A DNA stretch of 50,009 nt from Nitrosopumilales archaeon (GCA_007280335.1 QYQE01000031.1:1-50009); one strand, 5' to 3'. Positions 1-7,461 are shown, counted from the stretch's first letter. Notes: generated by a model from the sequence alone, not told the origin. A program made the numbers and translations.

Positions 1-1
1 A

Positions 2-598
2 GGTCATGCTCTTATGGGTCCACTCTTTAGTTTCCCGATACTGTTGGTGGAAGGCGATGATGATTATAGAATTTGGAGCGAAATACCACGATACCATGAA
101 GTAAAAATATCGGTGATTCCATGTAATGGTGACGAAATTCGTCACTATCAAAAAACATTAGAAAGATTGTTTTCTAGTATACTGGACTCATCAACCACTT
201 CAAGTGGATATGCGTTATTAGATGGTGATAAATCTGTACCTGCAACTACTCAGAATCACATAAAATACATTAAACTTGCTTGCCATGAAAGTGAAAATCT
301 CTACCTTTCAGATGAAATACTGTCATCCATAAATGGACTGACTTGGGATGCCGTATGTGAAAAGGTAATCAAGGAGAGTGTGAAGTATGGTAGCAAAGCT
401 ACATCTCTACAACAAATTAGAACATGGGATAGAAAAATTGTTGATTGTAAATCACTCATTAATGAGATTGCAACCATATTGGATGACAAGAAACTGCTTT
501 GGTCTCAACGATTAGGCAAGGAATTAGGTAAAAACAAACCAAAAGGTCAATTAGCTGAATTCTTGGGTGATGAAGTAGTTAATGCAATTTGGAAATAA
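2..598 (+). CDS. TOPRIM/DUF4435-like nuclease domain protein, 5' partial
   Basis: The frame is open to the left edge, so the first in-frame ATG (14) is probably internal and the gene begins outside the window. Counting from that ATG, the order LVEGDDD (Glu13), LLDGD (Asp70, Asp72) and HESEN (91-95) is the acidic pattern of TOPRIM-like domains found at the C-terminus of OLD-type AAA ATPases or in DUF4435 proteins. Such domains bind Mg2+ and cut or sense nucleic acid in defence and repair systems. What is seen is only this domain; an upstream ATPase half is an inference. It sits at the outer edge of the accessory region that ends at tRNA-Arg. Family assignment is moderate; the biological role is unknown. 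Confidence 0.55.
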   Translation, partial: GHALMGPLFSFPILLVEGDDDYRIWSEIPRYHEVKISVIPCNGDEIRHYQKTLERLFSSILDSSTTSSGYALLDGDKSVPATTQNHIKYIKLACHESENLYLSDEILSSINGLTWDAVCEKVIKESVKYGSKATSLQQIRTWDRKIVDCKSLINEIATILDDKKLLWSQRLGKELGKNKPKGQLAEFLGDEVVNAIWK

Positions 599-640
599 AT
601 TATATCAAGTTTGATGAAAGTTCAAATTAGCGGGAATTCA

Positions 641-655
641 GTTTTTTAAAAAAAG
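641..655 (+). terminator. possible T-run terminator after the TOPRIM gene
   Basis: A run of six T followed by seven A lies 43 bases after the stop codon. Archaeal termination often uses T runs, but this one is short and also forms a T/A inverted repeat, so the call is weak. Confidence 0.25.
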
Positions 656-670
656 AGTTAGGAACTCAGT

Positions 671-793
671 CTAATGGAAATGTGTGCATTTACATGGACC
701 CTTTAGAGTTGTTCCTTTGCATACACCATTAGGTGGATGCTGCCATTCATAATGATGGCAATCGGTTTCACTACATTTACCGGAGGCGTCCAT
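671..793 (-). CDS. 40-residue Cys/His-rich microprotein
   Basis: This short open frame runs from an ATG (793) to a TAG. The product has five cysteines (7, 12, 25, 34, 36) and five histidines (13, 14, 19, 38, 40), with patterns C-x4-C-H-H, P-P-N-G-V-C-K-G and C-x-C-x-H-x-H. It starts MDASGKC and ends CKCTHFH. This density suggests a small zinc- or other metal-binding knuckle; no family is recognised. A TATA-like TTAAATCA lies 23 bases before the ATG, which suits a leaderless transcript. It sits between the TOPRIM gene and a winged-helix regulator. The metal-binding role is inferred from composition only. It could be a chance frame, but the promoter spacing and Cys/His content argue against that. 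Confidence 0.6.
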   Translation of the reverse strand: MDASGKCSETDCHHYEWQHPPNGVCKGTTLKGPCKCTHFH

Positions 794-816
794 TAAATTA
801 TAGTAATACGATAGAA

Positions 817-824
817 TGATTTAA
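817..824 (-). promoter_or_regulatory. TATA-like box of the Cys/His microprotein
   Basis: Read leftward the box is TTAAATCA, separated by 23 bases from the ATG at 793. This is the spacing seen repeatedly in the window for leaderless starts. Confidence 0.4.
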
Positions 825-964
825 CATGGATCTTGTGTTGATCACTAATCTAAGATCAATGATCATTTACTAAGCGATCTATTGAAGTCAAAAAAATTGA
901 TTTTACTAGCACAGCATCTTAATCATATACTGATTTTTGGTGCTTTTCGGTGTTTTCTATCGAT

Positions 965-1285
965 CTATTTGGAAAAGATAGATTCAAGTTCTTTTAAATT
1001 CTTGATTATGTAATGACCTGTCTTGCTAACCTGATAACTAGTTCTAATTGGTCTGGTATCAGTAACAGTTCTCTCTAGCAAACCAAGATTTGTTAATCCA
1101 TTGAGTATTATGGTTACAGAAGCCCTGCTATCAACAATCTTTTTGTCAATTACATATCTCAATACCTCGTTGTAATGAACACTCTTTTTCTCATGGATAT
1201 AGTTGAGAACTTCATAGAATCCCTTTTTAGACATCTTCCTGAGAAATACAAGAAAATCATGTCGTGGTATGTGACTCAATAACAT
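965..1285 (-). CDS. winged-helix transcriptional regulator
   Basis: The 106-residue product has the layout of a single winged-helix DNA-binding domain. A helix around FYEVLNYIHEKKSVHYNEVL is followed by a recognition helix with SRASVTIILNGLTNLGLLER and a wing with TRTSYQVSKTG. Similar short MarR/ArsR/HxlR-like regulators are abundant in thaumarchaea. The start at 1285 gives a 17-residue leader; an internal ATG at 1234 (MSKKGFYEV) is an alternative. It is divergent from the cupredoxin-protease gene, with a 114-base shared upstream region carrying repeated GTAAGC, so it may regulate that gene. Ligand and targets are unknown. Confidence 0.7.
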   Translation of the reverse strand: MLLSHIPRHDFLVFLRKMSKKGFYEVLNYIHEKKSVHYNEVLRYVIDKKIVDSRASVTIILNGLTNLGLLERTVTDTRPIRTSYQVSKTGHYIIKNLKELESIFSK

Positions 1286-1311
1286 GATGACGTTAGACTA
1301 GATCAAAAATT

Positions 1312-1332
1312 GTAAGCATAACGTATGTAAGC
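1312..1332. promoter_or_regulatory. candidate operator: GTAAGC direct repeat
   Basis: GTAAGC occurs at 1312-1317 and 1327-1332, 15 bases apart start to start, in the intergenic region between two divergent genes. Partial inverted repeats (GCTAGC at 1331-1336, CTAC...GTAG nearby) are also present. This is only a candidate binding site for the neighbouring regulator. Confidence 0.3.
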
Positions 1333-1399
1333 TAGCACTACATATCGTAGTCTACATCTTGAACAGGTATGTGAGTAAGAAAGCAAGGGATCCGGTGAG

Positions 1400-2731
1400 A
1401 TGAACAAGAAATTAACTACACACTGCTTAGTATTGGGCGGTCTAATCATCATAAGTTTTTTGACGCTAGTTGTTAATGTTACACTTATTCCGTCGGCCTT
1501 TGCTGATACAACCGTTTCAATTACAGTAGGTTCTGGAAGTTCATCTATGTGTTCGACACACCTTACCTGCTATAATCCAGATACTGTTACTATACAACAA
1601 GGAGAAACTGTCACATGGATAAATCAAGATTCTGTAGGTCATATGATAATTAGTGGAAATTCTAATGATAAGCAAACAGGTACTGTTTTTCATAGTACTC
1701 TTATATCAAGTGGGGATAGTTTTGCATTTACTTTTTCACAAGCAGGGACATACAACTATTTTGACGTGCTTTCCTATTGGATGGCAGGTAAGATAATAGT
1801 CATACCATCATCTGTAACACAAACTAATTCAGAACCACAACCTGTTGAAAGTTCTCAAACTCAAACACCTACTCTATATGGGATTCCAAATTGGGTAAGA
1901 AATGTAGCAAAATGGTGGGGTGAAGGTCAGATAGGAGACTCGGACTTTATCAAAGGATTACAATATCTCATAGATCAGAAAATCCTAGTTGTTCAACAAT
2001 CACAAAATCCGATTCAGAATAATGGAAATTTCAAGGTGGTTTTCCAAGATTCACGTAATTCAATGTTTCAAAAAATAGGACGAGGTTTAGAGCAATCAGG
2101 TCAAGGAACTGCTATGGAAAATAGTCTGAACAGCGTTTTCATTTTACCTAGTGACGTAACAGTTTCATTTGCTGACTGTGGGCAAGTAAACTCAATGTAT
2201 AATTCTGATACAAAAACAATTACAATATGCTATGACCTAATTGCCTATTACATTGGTCTTTACAATGTACTCAGTCCTAATAACAGTACTCAAGCTACAA
2301 CATATGCAGTAGATGCAACTCTATTTACTTTCTTTCATGAGTTAGGTCATGCTCTTATTGATGTGAATCATCTCCCAGCTACGGGTAAAGAAGAGGATGC
2401 AGTTGATCAGCTTTCCACCTTGATATTACTGCGAATGCCAGATAATCAGGATGATATTAAAGCAGTTGCAGCGTGGTTCCTCATACAGGGATTGCAACAA
2501 AACAATAATACCGCGATGCCTTTCTGGGATGAACATTCTTTTGATCTACAAAGATTTTACAATATTGCATGTCTTGCATATGGTAAAGACCCAATAAAGT
2601 ACGGGTATTTTATAACTGATAAGATATTGCCTGCTGAGAGAGCAGTGAAATGTAGTTCAGAATATCAAAAAGTGTACTATAGCTGGAGTACATTGTTAAA
2701 ACCATATCTGAAAACATCTCTTACTTCATGA
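1400..2731 (+). CDS. secreted cupredoxin-DUF4344-like metallopeptidase fusion
   Basis: The 443-residue product begins with a signal peptide (about 1-36). A cupredoxin-like fold follows (about 37-136), then a 38-residue PNWVRNVAKWW...GLQYLID module (about 160-198) common in thaumarchaeal exported proteins. A putative zincin peptidase (about 210-443) resembles DUF4344, with HELGH at 313-317 and acidic EED at 331-333. In the cupredoxin domain His81 and Met128 are kept, but the positions of the usual copper Cys and second His are Asp122 and Ser125, so a type 1 copper site is unlikely. Cys pairs (51/57, 260/277) could form disulfides outside the cell. The bases GGTGAG stand just before the ATG. 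Function is inferred as an extracellular or surface peptidase; substrate unknown. Confidence 0.75.
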   Translation: MNKKLTTHCLVLGGLIIISFLTLVVNVTLIPSAFADTTVSITVGSGSSSMCSTHLTCYNPDTVTIQQGETVTWINQDSVGHMIISGNSNDKQTGTVFHSTLISSGDSFAFTFSQAGTYNYFDVLSYWMAGKIIVIPSSVTQTNSEPQPVESSQTQTPTLYGIPNWVRNVAKWWGEGQIGDSDFIKGLQYLIDQKILVVQQSQNPIQNNGNFKVVFQDSRNSMFQKIGRGLEQSGQGTAMENSLNSVFILPSDVTVSFADCGQVNSMYNSDTKTITICYDLIAYYIGLYNVLSPNNSTQATTYAVDATLFTFFHELGHALIDVNHLPATGKEEDAVDQLSTLILLRMPDNQDDIKAVAAWFLIQGLQQNNNTAMPFWDEHSFDLQRFYNIACLAYGKDPIKYGYFITDKILPAERAVKCSSEYQKVYYSWSTLLKPYLKTSLTS

Positions 2732-2812
2732 AATTGATTCTTGTTCATGACCTATATGCTATAAAATTTGTTTGATGCAAACATTTTTAGCTCGATTTGT
2801 TCGTAAAATAAC

Positions 2813-3136
2813 ATGAGGTTATTCTGGAGAAAGGAAAGAGAAAACGAGAGAAATGAAGAAGATTCAAGAACAAATGAGGTTCATTTAACAACAAACGGGG
2901 TTCGTTCAAGGTCAAGTGAGGATATGACGCCATTAAGAGAGGACTCTTTGAGGTCAAAACAAGGTGCTTTGTACTGCGAGGAAGCTATAATGAAGGACAA
3001 AGAAAGGTTTGGCAGAGTTCGAAAGAGTTTGATGAACTATCTAAGGTCAGAATACGGCAACGAAGTGGCAACCAGAGCACTTTGGAGAGTCAACAAAAGA
3101 ATGACTGAAGGGCATCTGGAAGGAATGAATTCCTAG
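2813..3136 (+). CDS. small charged protein of unknown function
   Basis: A 107-residue, very hydrophilic product, rich in Arg, Glu, Ser and Asn in its first half. A more ordinary helical half follows, containing GRVRKSLMNYLRSEYGNE and ALWRVNKRM. The first half includes near-repeated coding units (TNEVHLT / TNGVRSR), suggesting past short tandem duplication. A T-rich stretch (2781-2790) lies about 25 bases upstream of the ATG and could be a weak TATA element. No family is recognised. Its place between a secreted protease and the recombinase module suggests it belongs to the accessory element. It could be a nucleic-acid-binding protein from its charge, but nothing specific shows that. Confidence 0.45.
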   Translation: MRLFWRKERENERNEEDSRTNEVHLTTNGVRSRSSEDMTPLREDSLRSKQGALYCEEAIMKDKERFGRVRKSLMNYLRSEYGNEVATRALWRVNKRMTEGHLEGMNS

Positions 3137-3145
3137 TAATAAAAG

Positions 3146-3165
3146 AAGATGATACAAACCATCTT
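3146..3165 (+). terminator. possible hairpin after the small charged gene
   Basis: A six-base stem (AAGATG / CATCTT) with an eight-base loop lies in the 53-base gap before the converging regulator gene. No long T run follows, so it may be a weak bidirectional 3' end or chance. Confidence 0.2.
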
Positions 3166-3189
3166 AACTTTATGACATGGAACTATTTA

Positions 3190-3660
3190 TCATAGAAAAT
3201 CATATTCACCTAATTGTCGTGGTTTACCAGATATCTCTAAGATTTTAAACATCTGAATTCTAATCTCTGAATATATTTTTGACACATCCAAAAATAGTTG
3301 AACTTTCTTATTTTTTGAAAATTTAGGATATTTCTCCTCCATTTCTTTTAGTTCTTTTGTCATGTCCTTAAGAAGTCCAAAAAAACTATCGAGATTTACT
3401 TTAACTGAACTATCTGGATCTCCTAGAGCGACAGTATAATGATATTGATTTCCAACTTTTTTCAAATATATCGCTCTTCGCTCAACCAACTCTTTCTTAG
3501 TACGTTCAAAAGTTTTCCCAGCCATGTGCTTTGGCACAACAAGTCTCTTCAATGCATTCTGATGAATATTAGGATGCAATTGGATTTCTTTGACAATTGC
3601 CATCTCTCTTTCCTTTGAGCCCTTTATCGCCTTTGCATTTTGTTGGTAGGTCATTTTCAT
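3190..3660 (-). CDS. winged-helix regulator divergent from the recombinase
   Basis: The 156-residue protein has an N-terminal helix-turn-helix segment: EREMAIVKEIQLHPNI, then HQNALKRLVV, a recognition-helix candidate near MAGKTFERTKKELVER, and a wing with YLKKVGNQYHYTV. A C-terminal helical part (about 90-156), rich in Lys and Glu, may dimerise. It is transcribed away from the tyrosine recombinase, with only 53 bases between the two starts. A TATA-like element (TATATATTAAT read leftward) lies 24-34 bases before its ATG. The layout resembles a repressor controlling both itself and the integrase of a mobile element. That role is inferred from context. Confidence 0.65.
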   Translation of the reverse strand: MKMTYQQNAKAIKGSKEREMAIVKEIQLHPNIHQNALKRLVVPKHMAGKTFERTKKELVERRAIYLKKVGNQYHYTVALGDPDSSVKVNLDSFFGLLKDMTKELKEMEEKYPKFSKNKKVQLFLDVSKIYSEIRIQMFKILEISGKPRQLGEYDFL

Positions 3661-3683
3661 AGGTCGTACTACTATTGGTAGGC

Positions 3684-3715
3684 CATTAATATATACGCAA
3701 CATATACGATATCGT
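3684..3715. promoter_or_regulatory. shared divergent promoter/operator of regulator and recombinase
   Basis: One AT-rich element (ATTAATATATA, 3684-3694) stands at TATA distance from both divergent starts, the ATG at 3660 and the GTG at 3714. ATATACG repeats at 3691-3697 and 3702-3708, 11 bases apart, about one helical turn. A perfect 10-base palindrome, ACGATATCGT (3706-3715), overlaps the recombinase start codon. A protein bound here could shut off both genes. This is seen in the sequence; the binding protein is inferred. Confidence 0.5.
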
Positions 3716-5084
3716 GACTAGCGAAAGTGTTGGTGTTAGCGCCAACCTGCAAGAACAATCCTCAGGAAACATGAAAAGGGTAAATACAACAAATTCTCTT
3801 GCTTTTTCAGATGAGGACCGCGAAGCTGTGCGGTCTGATGTGGGAAAAAAATTGACATACAAAGAGACATTCTATACAAAGACACAATCCATTCGAAAGA
3901 AACCGACAAAGAAAGCAAGACTGCTGGCAGAACCCGATGTAAAAAGATGGTACAATAACGTAGCAAGAGGAAGTCCTGTAACAGCTGAAATCAATCTAAG
4001 AAGACTTTCCAAATTCTGTGAGGACAATCAAATTGCACCATTACAGCTTGCAGAATTGGGAATAAAGAACATCAGGACAGTTACGGATCTAATTCAAGAT
4101 CATATATCTTGGATGGAAAAACAAGGAAGAGCTCCGCAATACATCAAGGGAACCATAACTGCAGTAAAATCATGGCTACATCATTTTGATGTCTTCATAA
4201 AAAGGAGAATCAAAATAGCAAACGTAGACTCTACGCCAACACTGGAAAAAGAAAGAGTGCCAGAAGGGCAGGAACTTGCAGAACTTTTCAGCAGGGCAAA
4301 TCTTAGAGCTGGTGCGGTAATGTCGTTGATTGGAAAAGCTGGACTAAGACCTGAAGTGCTGGCAAATCACAACGCAACAGACGGGTTGATGATAAAGGAT
4401 CTACCAGATCTTGTCATCAAAGAAGGTCTAGCCATTTTCATCAGTAAACCGCCAAGAATAGCAGTAAGAAAAACGCTTTCTAAAGCAAACCACGAATACT
4501 TTACCTTCCTGACAGACTTTGGAACAAAGAGGTTGTTAGCCTACCTAAATGACAGGCTAGTTTCGGGAGAATCATTATTGCCTGAATCTCCAGTCATCGC
4601 ACCATTCACAAGGTATGGTAGACATAGAGGAGAGAACATTGGTAAAAAGTTCGTAGAGACACTAACAATTCGCAGGGAAATCCAAAAAACAATGCGACCA
4701 AGATTTTTGTGGAGACCATATGTGCTTAGAGCTTTCTTTGACACGCAACTACTCATAGCAGAATCTCGCGGAAAGATAGCGCATGACTTTCGCGTATTCT
4801 TTATGGGACACAAGGGAAGCATGGAAGCAAAGTACACAACCAACAAGGGAATTCTTCCAGACTCACTCATTAGTGAAATGAAAAATGCATTTAGCAGAAG
4901 TGAAGAATTTCTTGACTTGGAAAAAGGTGAAGTTCAACCACAGGAAAAACAAAAAGAAATACCAACAGAGAAACTCCAGAATTTGACACAAGAAGAACTT
5001 GCACTGTTACAAAAACTGCTTGAAAAAATCAACAACAAAACAAATGCAAGTAACGAATCTCAACAAACAAAACAGAATATGTAG
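3714..5084 (+). CDS. tyrosine recombinase/integrase
   Basis: The 456-residue protein has an N-terminal SAM-like core-binding region (about 75-170) and a catalytic domain (about 185-395). Candidate catalytic residues are Arg212 in GLRPEVL, Arg339 in PYVLRAFF, His366 in GHKG and the nucleophile Tyr374 in EAKYT. This set fits the archaeal/thaumarchaeal integrase branch, in which the box II His-x-x-Arg is altered. The tail (about 400-456) is charged and Gln/Lys-rich, possibly coiled coil. The start is GTG at 3714 with a TATA-like element 20-30 bases before it; the first ATG would be codon 20. Its stop is 75 bases from the tRNA-Arg 3' end, so integration into that tRNA is the likely history. Confidence 0.9.
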   Translation: MTSESVGVSANLQEQSSGNMKRVNTTNSLAFSDEDREAVRSDVGKKLTYKETFYTKTQSIRKKPTKKARLLAEPDVKRWYNNVARGSPVTAEINLRRLSKFCEDNQIAPLQLAELGIKNIRTVTDLIQDHISWMEKQGRAPQYIKGTITAVKSWLHHFDVFIKRRIKIANVDSTPTLEKERVPEGQELAELFSRANLRAGAVMSLIGKAGLRPEVLANHNATDGLMIKDLPDLVIKEGLAIFISKPPRIAVRKTLSKANHEYFTFLTDFGTKRLLAYLNDRLVSGESLLPESPVIAPFTRYGRHRGENIGKKFVETLTIRREIQKTMRPRFLWRPYVLRAFFDTQLLIAESRGKIAHDFRVFFMGHKGSMEAKYTTNKGILPDSLISEMKNAFSRSEEFLDLEKGEVQPQEKQKEIPTEKLQNLTQEELALLQKLLEKINNKTNASNESQQTKQNM

Positions 5085-5159
5085 GACAGAATCAAATTGT
5101 TGTATATTTCGAATGGAAAATAGTTGACAAAATCACAGGACGCGTTAAAACAGATAAAG

Positions 5160-5234
5160 CGGGCCCGAAGGGCTTCGATCCCTTGACCACCGGATTAGAA
5201 GTCCGGTGCTCTGTCCAAGCTGAGCTACGGGCCC
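5160..5234 (-). tRNA. tRNA-Arg (anticodon TCT)
   Basis: Read leftward, the acceptor GGGCCCG pairs with CGGGCCC. The D arm is GCTC/GAGC, the anticodon stem CCGGA/TCCGG holds the loop CTTCTAA (anticodon TCT), and the T stem AAGGG/CCCTT closes loop ATCGAAG. Length is 75 with discriminator G; CCA is not encoded. The gene is intact, so if a mobile element used it as an attachment site the tRNA was restored. No second copy of its 3' part is visible to the left in this window. Confidence 0.95.
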
Positions 5235-5255
5235 AAGGATTGGGCACTGGGCTAC

Positions 5256-5263
5256 CATATTAA
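5256..5263 (-). promoter_or_regulatory. TATA-like box of tRNA-Arg
   Basis: TTAATATG read leftward lies 21 bases before the first tRNA base, a normal archaeal tRNA promoter position. Confidence 0.45.
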
Positions 5264-5270
5264 GGGTTTT

Positions 5271-6137
5271 TCACAGCCAATTTTTTTTGTTTAGGTCTCT
5301 TTCCATTTTGAAAAGAAACTGTTGCGAGTATCCTGCATATGAACCAAAATACTCCATGATTTTTTCATGAATGCTTTCATAATTTTTTTCCGTAAGGGAT
5401 TTTTCTATCAAACCAGAAAATTTCTTTGAATAATATTTCTGGAGAATTCTCTGTGTCCACCTGTCTATTGGAAACGCCTCTAATTTTTCAAGCGAGAATA
5501 AAAGTATGCAATCTGCAACTTTGTTTCCAATCCCGTAGATCTCTTTTAGTTCTTGTTTTGCTGAATTGTAGTCTGTTTTTTTTAAAAAATCAAACTCAAT
5601 TGCGCCAGAATTGACAGTCATTGCCGCCTTCTTTACGTATTTTGCTCTAAATCCAAGACCGCAAGAAAGCAAATCTTTCAGACTAGCTTTTGCAAGCTTA
5701 TCAATATCAGGAAAAGTAAAAAATTCATGACCATCAAAATCTGCTTTCTTACCAAATTTTTGGCAAAGTCGTTTTAACATTTGTTTGATGTTTTGTATAG
5801 ATGAATTTGATGAGCAAATAAAAGAGATATAGCATTGAAATGGATCTTGTCTGAGCAACCTTAGACCTGGAAAGTGTTTTACGGCAGATCTTACAAGACT
5901 ATCTTTACTTATCTCACTTAGAATTTTTTTCATATTGTCATCTTGCCTGAAAAAATTACTAGCCTTTTTTTGTGATGAAGTTATATCAAAAGGATTTTGT
6001 TCTACTCTTAAAATCTCTGAACCATTTACCCCATACCATACTACATCAATTTTGTCCCAGAGAAAAACTTGACCGCTATTGATAGTGCTATCTATGTTTA
6101 TTCTTGAAAATTCTTGCATCTTAAACGGTAATCTCAT
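5271..6137 (-). CDS. ogg: 8-oxoguanine DNA glycosylase, OGG1 type
   Basis: The 288-residue protein removes oxidised guanine from DNA and nicks the backbone. An N-terminal beta domain contains INSGQVFLW, as in OGG1. A helix-hairpin-helix GPD region contains YGIGNKVADCILLF with the catalytic Lys, followed by FPIDRWTQRI with the conserved Asp. Length fits the OGG1 family rather than the shorter archaeal Ogg2 or AGOG enzymes. It is downstream of the beta-CASP nuclease gene. The ATG at 6137 overlaps the end of that gene by 17 bases; an ATG at 6119, just after its stop, is an equally possible start. The two genes are probably cotranscribed. Confidence 0.88.
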   Translation of the reverse strand: MRLPFKMQEFSRINIDSTINSGQVFLWDKIDVVWYGVNGSEILRVEQNPFDITSSQKKASNFFRQDDNMKKILSEISKDSLVRSAVKHFPGLRLLRQDPFQCYISFICSSNSSIQNIKQMLKRLCQKFGKKADFDGHEFFTFPDIDKLAKASLKDLLSCGLGFRAKYVKKAAMTVNSGAIEFDFLKKTDYNSAKQELKEIYGIGNKVADCILLFSLEKLEAFPIDRWTQRILQKYYSKKFSGLIEKSLTEKNYESIHEKIMEYFGSYAGYSQQFLFKMERDLNKKNWL

Positions 6138-7377
6138 CGCCCAATTTTGGCGCTATGGCATCAAACCCAAACTTCTCATGAATCTCTTCTGCAAATTTAG
6201 TACATGAATCACTATCTCCATGAACAGTCAGAACTTTTGGATTTCCTTTAATTCGCTTCATCATATCAAAAAGACCTGTTCTATCTACATGTCCTGAAAA
6301 CTCGAATTGTCTTATTTCAGCTTCAGCTTTTACATCTTTTCCTCTGATGTTTGCTTTTCCAGTTTCCAGTAACTTTCTACCAGGTGTTCCTTCTCCTTGG
6401 TATGATACAAGAGCTATTCCATTTTTTTTGTCAAGTGCAAGCTGTTGTAAATAATAAACTGCAGAACCGCCAACTAACATTCCAGCTGGAGAGATTACTA
6501 CACATGGTTCTTTTAGAGCGCGCTTTCTTTCCTGCTCTCCTCTTATCCATTCCGCATGGTTAATTGAATCTGCAAATACCTTTGAATCGCGTAGATATTC
6601 TGGATACCGAAGCATTATTTCATTAACCTTGACTGCCATTCCATCCATGATCACTTTGTGCTTGAATTTGGCATTTTTTAGGACGCATGCAATTTCTTGT
6701 GATCTTTCTACAGAAAACGAAGGTACAAAAAGAGAACCCTTTCTATCTAAAACTTCGTAAGCAAACTCGATGAGTTTTTCCTCAGCCTGTTCTCGCGGCA
6801 TCTGATCAGTCTGGGAATAGGTACTCTCTGTAATCATTAAATCAATTTCGCCAAAGTCAAGATCAGCTTCTCGTAACATTCTAGATCCTCGTGGATTTAT
6901 GTCGCCAGTATAGAAGAGTCTCTTACCTCCTGATTCCACTATGACTGAACCACCACCAACAACATGTCCTGACTCGTGGAGTTCAAAGGAGGCATTGCCG
7001 CGAGTAATTTTTTGCTTGAACTCTATCTCTTTAGAATGCATAATCATATTGGAAACTTCAGGCATTCCAAATGGGAGTGTATTTTTTCCCAATCTTAACA
7101 TGTCCTCGATCAAAAGTCTAGAGAGATCAAGTGTTGGTGCTGTTAAATAAACATCCATACCACCGTTTACAAAAAGTGACGGTACATTACCGGAGTGGTC
7201 AAGGTGTGCATGTGTGATGACTACCGCATTGATATCTCTGGGCTTTACATGCATTGGATACGCTGGTTCTTTTCCTAATGAAACCCCATAATCCAAAAGA
7301 AAATTAGCGCCGTCACAATTAACTTGAAATGCCGATCTACCTATCTCTTGGGCAGCCCCAAGTACTTTTACTTGCAA
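6121..7377 (-). CDS. beta-CASP metallo-beta-lactamase ribonuclease (aCPSF2-like)
   Basis: The 418-residue product begins with the metallo-beta-lactamase core (LGAAQEIGRSAF). The zinc motif HAHLDHSG gives His-x-His-x-Asp-His, with further ligands in SGHVVGGGS and the FYTGDIN segment. The beta-CASP insert and the C-terminal motifs VISPAGMLVGG, FSGHVD and VHGDSDS follow. There is no KH domain at the N-terminus, so it matches the shorter archaeal CPSF2 group rather than aCPSF1, the termination factor. It should cut or trim RNA in the cytoplasm. It overlaps or abuts ogg. Confidence 0.88.
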   Translation of the reverse strand: MQVKVLGAAQEIGRSAFQVNCDGANFLLDYGVSLGKEPAYPMHVKPRDINAVVITHAHLDHSGNVPSLFVNGGMDVYLTAPTLDLSRLLIEDMLRLGKNTLPFGMPEVSNMIMHSKEIEFKQKITRGNASFELHESGHVVGGGSVIVESGGKRLFYTGDINPRGSRMLREADLDFGEIDLMITESTYSQTDQMPREQAEEKLIEFAYEVLDRKGSLFVPSFSVERSQEIACVLKNAKFKHKVIMDGMAVKVNEIMLRYPEYLRDSKVFADSINHAEWIRGEQERKRALKEPCVVISPAGMLVGGSAVYYLQQLALDKKNGIALVSYQGEGTPGRKLLETGKANIRGKDVKAEAEIRQFEFSGHVDRTGLFDMMKRIKGNPKVLTVHGDSDSCTKFAEEIHEKFGFDAIAPKLGDEITV

Positions 7378-7461
7378 GAATTCAAAGTCTTCTCAAAGGA
7401 CCTTTAAACCTTTAGCGTTTTTCAATCTGTCAATTATAATATCTGTATAATTTACAAAAGA

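Noticed and set aside
1-15. The first 15 bases are identical to 2344-2358 and encode Gly-His-Ala-Leu in the same relative frame as the metallopeptidase HELGHAL motif, hinting at a second protease copy or recombination point.
   Set aside because: Sequence beyond the 15 bases diverges at once and the downstream protein is TOPRIM-like. Without upstream sequence the match cannot be extended; chance is the simplest reading.
826-873. A 15-codon frame on the plus strand between the microprotein and the winged-helix gene.
   Set aside because: Too short, no promoter at the right distance, and it overlaps the promoter of the minus-strand microprotein.
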